Made by a program: the position numbers and the translations under genes. Of a stretch of 15,099 nucleotides of DNA, positions 1-9,800 are shown piece after piece. The notes below the pieces were generated by a model. The model had not been told where the DNA came from. It searched no databases and saw only the letters and a program-made list of their open reading frames with translations. Source of the stretch: Nanobdellota archaeon (lineage in GTDB: Archaea > Nanobdellota > Nanobdellia > Woesearchaeales > BS150m-G63); contig JAGLOT010000002.1 of assembly GCA_023137655.1 (NCBI GenBank), positions 1-15,099 on the forward strand, given 5' to 3'. Within the stretch, counting starts at the first letter, position 1. Each line of letters begins with the position of its first letter.

Positions 1-362
1 AAGAATACATTTGCTGTATCATCTACCCATGATTCATAGACTAGTGGGTGATTATCTTTAATATCAGCATTCGGTGTTTTCGAAAGGTCAATAAAACAAA
101 CTTCTGAAAATGAAGAAGGTGTTCTAAAAGTTAATGCCCTTGCACTACCATAATCATTACTCATTTTGATTACTTCTTCCTGCATTTCTGTTTTAAAAGA
201 AATTAAATCAATCTGTTCCCCTTTTTCCCTCATCATAAAGATACTTCGGTAACCATAAAGGAGAATTGCCCCAATGATTATGGTTGCTAAAACATAAACA
301 AATATTTGTGTTTGAATTTGTGCTTTCCTGTTTTGTTTTTTTCTTTTGTTAATTAATTTCAT
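1..362 (-). CDS. Pilin-like single-pass membrane protein, C-terminus cut by window edge
   Basis: The reading frame is open from an ATG at 362-360 to the left edge, giving 120 visible codons with no stop; the C-terminus lies outside the window. The N-terminus is strongly basic (residues 1-13, many Lys/Arg). Next comes RKAQIQTQIF and a hydrophobic stretch to about residue 38 (VYVLATIIIGAILLYGY), then a soluble region. A basic segment followed by K-A before a Gln and a hydrophobic helix fits the archaeal class III (prepilin peptidase) signal, with cleavage expected between Ala and Gln. The Glu usual at +5 of the mature protein is replaced by Gln. An ordinary N-terminal anchor of the DPANN 'QIQTQIF' type is the alternative. 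It follows the anchored surface protein by 53 bases, has its own good Shine-Dalgarno site and no obvious TATA box, so it is probably co-transcribed. Its function is not recognised beyond a likely surface or envelope role. Confidence 0.75.
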   Translation of the reverse strand, partial: MKLINKRKKQNRKAQIQTQIFVYVLATIIIGAILLYGYRSIFMMREKGEQIDLISFKTEMQEEVIKMSNDYGSARALTFRTPSSFSEVCFIDLSKTPNADIKDNHPLVYESWVDDTANVF

Positions 363-368
363 TTTTTG

Positions 369-373
369 ACCTC
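369..373 (-). promoter_or_regulatory. Shine-Dalgarno site of the pilin-like gene
   Basis: On the minus strand the start ATG is preceded by GAGGT followed by six bases (CAAAAA). This is a good match to the archaeal anti-Shine-Dalgarno sequence at normal spacing. It fixes the start of the partial gene at 362 and is the clearest ribosome binding site in the window; the upstream genes lack one this good. Confidence 0.7.
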
Positions 374-392
374 AAAAAGGACAAAAACCTGT

Positions 393-404
393 AGAGTTTA
401 CTCT
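393..404. other. Short palindrome and T-runs between two operon genes
   Basis: The 53-base gap between the anchored surface protein and the pilin-like gene holds AGAGTTTACTCT, whose 5-base arms pair perfectly around two central bases. On the transcribed strand it is followed by two T5 runs (383-387 and 374-378), the second beside the Shine-Dalgarno site. Archaeal termination often uses short T-runs, so this could be a weak attenuating terminator or a small operator. A loop of two bases is too small for a normal RNA hairpin, so the palindrome may be chance. Confidence 0.3.
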
Positions 405-415
405 GGTGGTTTTAT

Positions 416-3400
416 TTAGTCCTCAAACAGTTTTTTATGTGATTTTGATTTTGGCATTTTATCTAATTTTGTTTGTTCCAGGTTTATTTCTAGTTTGTTG
501 TTTGTTGGTTGATTTAGGGTTTCAGTTTCTGGGTGTTGTTTGGTTTGTGGTTTTGGTGGTTGTTGATTTATGATTGGTTTTTCTTGGGTGTTTGGTTTAT
601 TGCTTTTGTTTTGTTTTGTATCTTGCTTTTGTTGTGATTTATTTTTCTTTTGTGATGATTTCTGTTTAGGTGTTTCTATTTTTGGTTTTTGTTGTATTTG
701 TGATTGTTGAGGTTTTGGTTTAGATTGTTTTGGAACCTTCTTTTTCCCAACTAACTTTAATGGTTTAAGTTTTGGTAATTTTATTTGAGGTCGTTTATTT
801 GATGATTGTTTGCCTGATGTTGGTTTTGCGTTTGAAGATGATGTTAAGGTAGAAAATAAATCTCTTCTTCTGTTTTTTCTTGCTAACTTTCTTTTAGATA
901 TTCGATTTTCTCTTTCCTTCTGTACTTGTTGTTTCTGTAGTTTAATTTGTTGATTTCTTTTATCTGCTGATTGTTTTGATTGTTGTTGGAATTTTTGATT
1001 GTTTAATTGTGCTTGTGAATTTGATTGGTAATCTTCATGTCTTGGTTCTTGTTTTGGTTTTGGTGGGCCATTAACTAAATCATTAAATGTTTTAACCTTT
1101 TCATCTACTTTGATGAATGGTGGTTGTTTTGTTATTATTATAGATTTTTTAGTATAAAGATAATAAATTGTTCCACCCAATAATACTAATATTACAAATA
1201 TGATTATTAAAATTAATACTAATGAAGAACTTGGATATTCAGATGGATCACAAGGGTTTGTTCCTTTATCTTTTTCTTTTAAATCTGAATGCCCATCGTT
1301 ATCTGTATCTTCTTTTTTAGGATCCGTTCCCTTTCTTGAACATAATAACGATTCATCTTTATTTTCTAATCCATCATTGTCTGTATCCTCATAAGGGTCT
1401 GCACAAGTTCTACAATTGAAATGTGTTAGTTCATATTTATCCGGCATTCCATCATTGTCTGTATCTTGTAATGGATTTAATTCTGTAGTGCAAGATTCCA
1501 TAGAAAGTATACATTGGTCGCAAGATAATGTGCCAGATTCATAATCTCCAAAATCAAAGCAATGTAAATTAGGTAAGGCTGTGCCATCACACTGTTCGCC
1601 CGAATTTATTATTCCGTCCCCACAGATAGTTCCTACTTCTTCTAAGTCTTGACATTGTGAAGTATCAATTAAACATGAACTTTGACAGGATAATGTGCCT
1701 TCTGCAAAAGTGAAGTCTTGACAAGATATTTGTAATTGGGTTGAATCTTGACCATCACACTGTTCGCCTAGATTCCATTCATTATTTCCACAACTACTTT
1801 GGCCCTTGCAAATACCTTCATTATCACAATATCCACTTGAGCAATCAAAATCACTTAGGCAAGATTTAGTATCTTCACAGGGTGGGCAGTTGATTCCGCA
1901 ATCTATATCTGATTCTCCTGAATCTTTTTGATTGTTTGAACAAGTATCTGTGCTAATACATAATCTTGTATTGGGATCACAGAAGTTACCTTGACAATCT
2001 GAATTTTGAGTACATGAATAACCTGCAAAACAAGATTCACATGAGCCTCCACAATCTATATCTGATTCTCCTGAATCTAAGATATTATTATTGCATGTGG
2101 ATGATGCCTCACATTTTTTAGTTGATGGATTACAAAAATTATTTTTACAGTCGTTATTAATTTGGCATGATTTGGTGTCTGCACATTTAGTACATAGGCC
2201 GCCACAATCTACATCAGTTTCTGTATTGTCTTTAATATTGTTATAACAAGCACCTAATGAACCTAAATCTAACCTTATGGTTATGCCATTACTTGTTTTT
2301 TCTGGACTCCATATTCCTGCTTTATTTTTTGCCTTAACTTTAAAATAATATTTTGCAGTATCTTTTAAATCTAAATCTCCTGTAAGAATTGAAAATATGG
2401 TTTTTCCAGTTTCTTCAAAAGTCCAGTTTAAAATTGCTAGGTCAGATTCTGGAAGTGCAGTATTGTCTTTCCAAATACTATAATTATAACCTTCAATTCC
2501 AGATTCATTATCTACTGCTTTTATTTCAACAAATAGTTCATTGTCTTTATATGTAAATTCTGATAAATTTCCTAAGCCGGGAATGTTGTTTGAATCATCA
2601 ACATAGATTATATATGGTGAGGTTGCATCAAGACTAAATTCAGTTGAAATTGGATCTAGTAATCCCTCTGGGGTATTTACTAAACATTGAAAGTAATATT
2701 TGTAGGTGCCTTCTGATAATTGTAAAATTGCATTATGGTCTTTGGTGAAAGTTCCGAAAGTTCCACCACTCCCTGTAATCTGTGTTTGATTTTCTGAAAA
2801 ATGACATTTTGCTATTTTATTGGTTGTTAATGAAAAATTAGTAGAACCTGCAAGGTAATACTCATCATTTCTTGGTGAGTTAATTAATACTATAGCTTGT
2901 GATTGTGATGAAACTTCTATATCTATTTTTTTAGATTGACTTGTTCTAGTTGATAATGATTTACATACAACATAAAATGTGTTAGTTGAAAAATCTTCTA
3001 AATCATTTTGGCCTAGTAATTGTAGATGGGTTAATGTGTATGACTCTTGATTTTCTGGATCTGTACTTTCAAATAAATCCATTTGTTCAAATTCTGTTGA
3101 GTTTTTGCTGTATGCACAAATTGTTTCTTTATCTGTTTTAACATACAATTCTGATTCAATGGGATATTCTGCAACATTGTCTGCTGAAATTGTTTGTATT
3201 ATTGGATTATCTTCATCTAGATCAAATTCAAAATCATTATATGCAGTTTCATTTTGATAATCACTAAAACAAGCAAAATAAATATGACTAATTTGGTTAA
3301 GATTGTAAGATTGTAATATATGTATAAAATTATTTGAAGTTGTAAGTTCTGAATTCATATCTTCATAATCTTTTGGAACTACCGAATATTTACAATCTGC

Positions 3401-3808
3401 AGGGAGTGTTGATTCAATTGAAATGTCAAATGGATTATTTGGTGTAATTGTAAAAAAGGGATTATAAAGTGATAATGATAATGGGGGGATAGTTAATGTG
3501 AATTCTTCTGTTTTTAAATCTCCTTGGTTACCATAAATATCTTCTGCTTGGATTGTAAAATAATAATTTCCTTCATCTAAATATTCTATTGGCCTGTATT
3601 TGAATGTTTTATTATTGTTAGTTATATTTAATAATTCAATATAAATACTGTTACTAGCAGAATCTTTTAAATCTGCATTTACGCTGGTTATTACAACTGG
3701 TTCGTTGAATGTGGTGGTTATAGTTGGAAGTGGATTTTCAACAATAATTGCATTGGCTGAGCTAATTAAAAGAATGGTCAATATTAAATATAAAAATATC
3801 TTTTTCAT
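416..3808 (-). CDS. Membrane-anchored Cys-rich/Ig-like surface protein with cationic cytoplasmic tail
   Basis: With the ATG at 3808 the protein has 1130 residues. A TTG start five codons upstream (3823) is possible but would overlap the previous gene. Residues here count from the ATG. Residues 1-20 are a signal peptide (KK, long hydrophobic core, ANA end). Residues about 21-515 form five Ig-like/Fn3-like domains. Residues 521-672 are three 51-residue Cys modules with the core GESDIDCGG..C..C. Residues 673-773 are two CGDG/CGNN...GEQCDG modules resembling the Myxococcus Cys-rich repeat. Residues about 782-853 carry three DTDNDG motifs of thrombospondin type 3 calcium-binding kind. A transmembrane helix lies at about 861-885. 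The last 245 residues hold about 61 Lys/Arg and 37 Gln and should be cytoplasmic. It starts 7 bases after the giant gene's stop, with only a weak Shine-Dalgarno, so translation by re-initiation is likely. It probably anchors or partners the giant protein (inference); ligand unknown. Confidence 0.9.
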   Translation of the reverse strand: MKKIFLYLILTILLISSANAIIVENPLPTITTTFNEPVVITSVNADLKDSASNSIYIELLNITNNNKTFKYRPIEYLDEGNYYFTIQAEDIYGNQGDLKTEEFTLTIPPLSLSLYNPFFTITPNNPFDISIESTLPADCKYSVVPKDYEDMNSELTTSNNFIHILQSYNLNQISHIYFACFSDYQNETAYNDFEFDLDEDNPIIQTISADNVAEYPIESELYVKTDKETICAYSKNSTEFEQMDLFESTDPENQESYTLTHLQLLGQNDLEDFSTNTFYVVCKSLSTRTSQSKKIDIEVSSQSQAIVLINSPRNDEYYLAGSTNFSLTTNKIAKCHFSENQTQITGSGGTFGTFTKDHNAILQLSEGTYKYYFQCLVNTPEGLLDPISTEFSLDATSPYIIYVDDSNNIPGLGNLSEFTYKDNELFVEIKAVDNESGIEGYNYSIWKDNTALPESDLAILNWTFEETGKTIFSILTGDLDLKDTAKYYFKVKAKNKAGIWSPEKTSNGITIRLDLGSLGACYNNIKDNTETDVDCGGLCTKCADTKSCQINNDCKNNFCNPSTKKCEASSTCNNNILDSGESDIDCGGSCESCFAGYSCTQNSDCQGNFCDPNTRLCISTDTCSNNQKDSGESDIDCGINCPPCEDTKSCLSDFDCSSGYCDNEGICKGQSSCGNNEWNLGEQCDGQDSTQLQISCQDFTFAEGTLSCQSSCLIDTSQCQDLEEVGTICGDGIINSGEQCDGTALPNLHCFDFGDYESGTLSCDQCILSMESCTTELNPLQDTDNDGMPDKYELTHFNCRTCADPYEDTDNDGLENKDESLLCSRKGTDPKKEDTDNDGHSDLKEKDKGTNPCDPSEYPSSSLVLILIIIFVILVLLGGTIYYLYTKKSIIITKQPPFIKVDEKVKTFNDLVNGPPKPKQEPRHEDYQSNSQAQLNNQKFQQQSKQSADKRNQQIKLQKQQVQKERENRISKRKLARKNRRRDLFSTLTSSSNAKPTSGKQSSNKRPQIKLPKLKPLKLVGKKKVPKQSKPKPQQSQIQQKPKIETPKQKSSQKKNKSQQKQDTKQNKSNKPNTQEKPIINQQPPKPQTKQHPETETLNQPTNNKLEINLEQTKLDKMPKSKSHKKLFED
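1793..2248 (-). repeat. Three tandem 51-codon Cys-module repeats
   Basis: Three copies of a 51-codon unit (the last is 50) lie head to tail inside the anchored surface gene. Each starts C-x-N-N-x-x-D-x-x-E-[ST]-D-x-D-C-G and contains about eight Cys. The second and third copies share a perfect 27-base stretch at 2052-2078 and 1899-1925, exactly 153 bases apart. The first copy is more diverged. Similar modules are widespread in secreted proteins of Myxococcota and DPANN archaea. The DNA identity suggests recent duplication or gene conversion between copies two and three. Confidence 0.85.
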
Positions 3809-3815
3809 TTTTATT

Positions 3816-6800
3816 CTACTCAATAATTATTATTGGATCTGGCCCTTCTACATCTAATGTGATGTCTCCATGTATTATTGTTGTGTGGCCATCTGTTGTA
3901 GTTGCCTCTAAAACAAATTGGTTTAGTCCATTGTTTAGTTCAGGATAAATATTAAATGATTTTTCATTAAACTGTTTACTTAATCCTGAATTTATGTATA
4001 GTTCAGATTTTAGCAATGTATCTGAAGAAATTAAACCTGCGAATTCCATTGATGGTTGGTTTGTGATTCTTCCAGTGTATGGTTTTTTATTATATGGTTT
4101 ACTCAATGTTATGATTGGGTTGTTTTTGCCAATTTTAAACAAGACATTTTCACCCTCACCTGAATTTCCTTCTATGTCTTTTGGTATTATATATAATCTG
4201 TAAGTACCTTCTGGTAATTTGGTTACTTGATCATAAATATTTAATATTGCTGAACTTTGTTGTTTTGTTATTTCACCAAGATTTGTTACAGGTGTTTGTT
4301 TTTGATTGAAAATTAATAAATTAAATTCAGTATCTATTATTGAAGGTATAATTTCTGGATTGTCTGATTCTGTGTCTTTTTCTACTTCTGCAGTTATCTG
4401 ATTGATTGGTGGCAGTACTTCATTGTTAGATGGATTGACTGTTTCAATTGTTGGACCTTGGTTATTATAAGTTATTATTAATCTGGATTGTGCTATATTG
4501 CCTGCTTTATCTACGACATTAATTAAAATTGTATTTACTCCATTTTCTAGTATTGTAAAATCATTTATTTTTCCATCTGCTGTTTTTGTTGAGTAAGTTT
4601 GTTGTTGGTTGTTTACAGAAATGGTATAATTACTATCTTTTTCTGTTTCTGCAACTATTACTAAATATGAAGAAATTGTTTTTATTCCATTCAAGGGTTC
4701 TGAGATTGAAATTGTTGGCGGTGTAAAATCTGTTGTAAAATAAATGTATTTTGTTTCTGAATCTTCAACATCTTGCAGGTTAGATTCACAATCTATTTCA
4801 AATGCATAATTTGTATTATCAATCAATTGTTTTTGTTCTAATGCCCCTGCCTTTTCTGAGATTATTGTAGAGTGTTTGATTTTGTTGTTTGATTTTTCTT
4901 GTTTTGTTATTGAACGTTCTTTATATTTATATGAGGCATAATCTAAAGTTACCCCATTATATTCTTCAACTGTTTGAACTGTACATGTTGCATTCCTATA
5001 AGTATTGAAAGTGAGTTCTGGATTCTTTTGATTTGTATATAATCCTGGTTGAATGTCTGTTACTTGGATTGGTAGTTCTGTATTTACAACGATGTTTAGT
5101 TTAGCTGGCTTTGATGGGTTGCCTGCAAGGTCTTCACATATTGTATATAGTGTATATTGGCCATTCTGTAAGATTAATTTATTTGAAATTTGTTGAGTAC
5201 TAAATATTGGTTGTTCTTTAAATTGAGTCATCTCACTGTAAGCTGGTGTTGAACCATATCTACAAATAACTGGTTCATTTGCAAATGTTTCTATGCTGGT
5301 TTCTTCTGAAACAAATAATAGGAAAGAATATTCTGAACCTTTATTTCCTGTTGGTTTTGCACCATATAATTCTGTGTAGTAGATGTAAGGTTGAGTGGTA
5401 TCTATTTCTAAATCAAATTCTAAGATTGTTTGTTTGTTAGATAAATCTGTACAAGTAATTGTTATTGGTATGGTTGTTGTTATTTGTGAAAGTTGTAAAT
5501 TATGGATTATATTATCTTCTGAATTCATAACTTTTGTACTTGCCCCTGGAAGTAAACCTGTTTGTAGTTCGCAGAATGTTGGTTCATTTGTTTCTACAAT
5601 TATTGTTGGAGAATTTGAATTTGTTACAAATGTGCTTGGTTCGATTACTTCAATTGTTGGACTATTATCGTCTTTTACTATCCTTACATTTAATTCATAA
5701 TTTTCTGTACCTGGTGAACTTGCAATTAATGTTATTAGATTGGATTTTTCTTGCCCTTCTAATCCCAAATAACCATCTAATTCTGATATTTGTAATGTGA
5801 ATGAATTTTCTGTTGTTATTGCAAGATTTGAAGGATTATTTTTGGGATAGATTGATACATCTTCCTCAAATAAATGATATCCATAAATAGTTAAAACATC
5901 TTGAGATGATTTGAAATAATCATCCACATTAAAGGCACCATCTATATATGATACAGATAATGGTTCTGCATTATAGTAAAGATTGGTTTTAATTTCCTTA
6001 GTTGTTGGGTTGCCTGCTTTATCATATGCTGTTGCAAGAATTGTTTTTTGGCCTTCACCTTCAGATAAAATTAATTCATAAGTGAATGTATCTTTATTGT
6101 TATCTGGATAATAGATGTTTTGAGATTCTGGTGATTGTTCGAGGTCTCCTGAAAATTCTACTTTGCTTGGATTTTGGTCAATTATTTTTCCAGAGATAAT
6201 TATTTCTTGCCGGTTTGTTGTTGGTGAAATAAATAGATTTAATTCTGGGTGTGTGATATCATAAAGTACTCTAAAGTTTTTGATATTGGAGGGATTATCA
6301 AAAGTATCATAGGCCCCATAGCTAATATTTGTTGATTGTTCTTCTTCAAAATTAATTTGGTATGGTTCTTGTAGAATTTTTCCTTCTGTTAAGGCAAATG
6401 GATTGCATCCAGAAACTTCACAGTACCTGATTTCTTTTATCCCATTAATATCTGTAGCAGAGAGAGTTACAGTTTGTGGTGACCTTACCCATTTATTGTG
6501 ATACTTGTAGTTGTTACTTATTTCAGGGCCAATGCTATCTAAATAAGTTTGTGCAGATGTTTGTGCGGAGTTTCCAGCCTTATCATATAAAGTAAAATCT
6601 ACTTCTTTATCTCCTTGGGTTTCTGTTAATTCGATGAGGTGTTGCATTGGTGTTGCTAAATCCTTTCTTGGTATTATGCCTTGTGCACCATTGTCTAATT
6701 CAATATAACTCGGATTCTTTTCATTATAGGAAATAGTTGCAACTGAATCTTGGCCATTTGTTTTTTCTGGAAGTTCAGCTGTTAATGTTGGTAGGGTTTG

Positions 6801-9800
6801 ATCTAATTCAATTGGATAATTCCAATGTGCATTATTACTCCAACTTCCATTAGGGAATTGTTTTTTTGCTTCAAGATAAATATAATATTTTTTTTCTTGT
6901 AAATCTTTAGTTAAACTTCCACTGAATTTATTATCTGTTAATTTATTTAATGTGATTGCATTATTTATTTTATTATTGTCTGAATCTTTTAGATAGTAAT
7001 CTACTAAATCTATTGTTTCAAATGGAAGGAAATCTACATTAAGTTCTGATTGTTGTGTATTTATGTAATATGTATAGGGAGAACCTTCTTTGATTTTATT
7101 TCCTGGTGTTAAAATTAAATTTGGTGTTGAAGGTGTTTTTCCATCTACCCAGAATCCCCATTCTTGTTCTATTTTATTTCCTGCAAAATCTTCAACATAA
7201 ATTTCTGCTACTTTCCAACCTGGTATGTATGATTCAGGCGTCAAATATGAAATATTAACTTCTTTGTTATCTGAACCAGTAAAACAATTTAATGTGCCAC
7301 ATATCTCTTTATTTGCGACTGTATAGCATTTAATTTGACCACATGAAAGAGTATAGTTCTCCTCATAAATTCCTATTTGTATTGACTCTTTATTTATTCC
7401 TGAACCTGAATCTTTTAGTGATGCTGAAATTACTGGCCTTTCTTGGTTTGTATATGACTCAGGTGTTGGTTCTAATAAATCAATTACGGGTAATTGGTTA
7501 TCATAAGTTATTTTGTAAATTGCTGAGTATTCGCCATAATTTCCTGATGGGTCTTTTGACTGTGCAACTAAATAATTAGTTCCTTGGGTTAGTGTTAATG
7601 TGGTTTCAAACCAACCGACAGGATATTGGGTATTGTATGTTAGTAAGTTCTCAGATGTTTTTTGACCTTGATAATTTGAAACATTTGTTTCTAATTCTGG
7701 TGTGAATATAATATCATAGTAAATATCAGGCCCATCCGGATCTGAATAAATTTCTGCAGATAAAATCTCCCTATAAAGGTACTTCTCTGTTTTTGTGGTT
7801 GCAAAGTCAAAGTAGTTTCCTGGTTTTAGGAATGCTTCAGGATCATTTAATCTAATTTTGTTTTGTTCAAGTAATTGTATTTGCCCATATAGTGATGTTT
7901 TCCATTCACCAATATTATTTTCTGTTTTGTATGGTGAGATTGTTGTAAGAGTTTCCCAACCTGGTGCAACTAAATCATTACTAACTTTATTTACTTTGAA
8001 TACTATATTAGATTCTTTTTCCCAATTTGGTGTGTGCCCTGAAATATAAATTTGAGAATCTTTTGAATTGAACTCTAATTCTGTTGGGTTGAATAATATT
8101 GGTTGGCCTGGTCCTTTAGTATTGATCGTGAATGATTTTCCTAGTAATATGTTTCCACCAGTTTTATCATTATAATCTGTTGCAGTTATTATGAATTGAG
8201 CATTTGCATTATCTATATTTTGATATTGTTCATTTAATGGTATGTGTAATTTTCCATTCCATTCTTGACCCATTCCAGATATATCTTTTATTGCATCTTG
8301 TTTTCCATTATATGCGTAAGTTAAAAATTCAATATTATAAACTGGTTCAAATGAATTTATGATTACATCGTAAATTCCATATGTTACTGAGTTGGTTGGT
8401 TGGTTGTCTTTTATTATGGTTATATTAAATGCTGGTGCTAGTGTATCTTGTACTGAAAATGTTTTTGTGTCGTAGTATGTTTTCTGATTAAGGTCTTCTA
8501 ATTTGTATTGTAGGGAATAATCTCCTTGCGATAAATAATCATATAATGTGTATGAGAATGATGCTGTTTGGTCTGCCAATATTATTTTCTCATTGTATTC
8601 TGCGGGATTTTTATTTGTTAAAGTTAATTCTACTTTGATTAATGGATTATTTTTTGGGGTTGTAAATGCAAATGTTATTGGGTAACCAGATTCTCCTTTA
8701 TTTCCTGTTTGTAAGATATTTTTATTTTCATGATTAAGTATTTCTAAACTATAACCAATTGTATCTCTAATTTTTATTATGTGTGGGACTATTGCTAGAT
8801 TACCAAATTGGTCTTCCATAATTATATTTGCCTTATAATCACCAACCATTAATTGTGAGTGTTGATCTGTTTTATATGTAAATGAGTAAATATCTGTTTG
8901 ATTATTGTATGTAAATTCTGTTTTTATAATATTTGAACTATTTTGGTTTAGCTTTGATATTTCTAAATTTACACTTGATACGTCTGTTTTTAATTCGTCA
9001 TAAATATCTGAGTAAAGATAATCGTTTACCTTGAGTTCGAAAGATAGGTCTGAACCATATTCTAAAATATAATCAGTGTCCGGATTATTTGCTTCATTGT
9101 TATCTTGTATGGTTATTTCTTTTATCCCTGGGCCCTGATTATCATAATAAACAATTACTGAACTTTGGTAGGTTTTTCCAGTTATATCATATGCAGTTGC
9201 TGTGATTTGGTTGTATCCCTCAAATAATTCTATTTCTGAATTAAAGGTTCCGGAGTTAGTTGATTGTGTGAATGTAGTTTCTGCCTGTACTTGTTCTGAT
9301 AATTGATTTATTGAATTTCTTGTTTTTATGAAAACGTCTAAATCTGTTGTATCATAAAATAATCCAGTTACTTCTGCAACATTATTTGTTGTCAATTGCA
9401 TATTTGGATTTACAATTTCAATTACTGGATTTTGATTATCTATTGTAATAGATTTACATTTAATTTGTTCTTTATTTCCTAACAGGTCTTCTGAGTAATA
9501 ACAAATGTTGTATTGGCCTGATTCTGTATTATATGTTTCTGGTTCAAAATATGTTGAATCTGGTATGCAAGTTGAGTTTTCTGTGTTGTTGTTTTGATTA
9601 TTATTGTCCGTTATACAAAAATAACTATTTCCACATCCTGCTGGACCGGAGCCAGTTCCATTTTGCTCTGCATCTTGACAATCTAGTTTTAGGTTGAGTA
9701 ATGCGTATGGTTTTTGTTCAACTGGATAATATTTTCCATTTGGATTTAATACTAATAATTCAGTTATTGGTGGGATATAATCTATTGTGAATACAATGAA

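Noticed and set aside
3809..3823. TTG start at 3823 for the anchored surface protein
   Set aside because: It adds only MSRIK before MKKIF and overlaps the preceding gene. The ATG at 3808 gives a normal signal peptide, though the TTG cannot be excluded.
6860..6895. A7 and A8 runs in the coding strand of the giant gene as possible slippage or phase-variation sites
   Set aside because: They encode Lys/Tyr in continuous frame in a very AT-rich genome where such runs are expected. Nothing suggests an alternative product.
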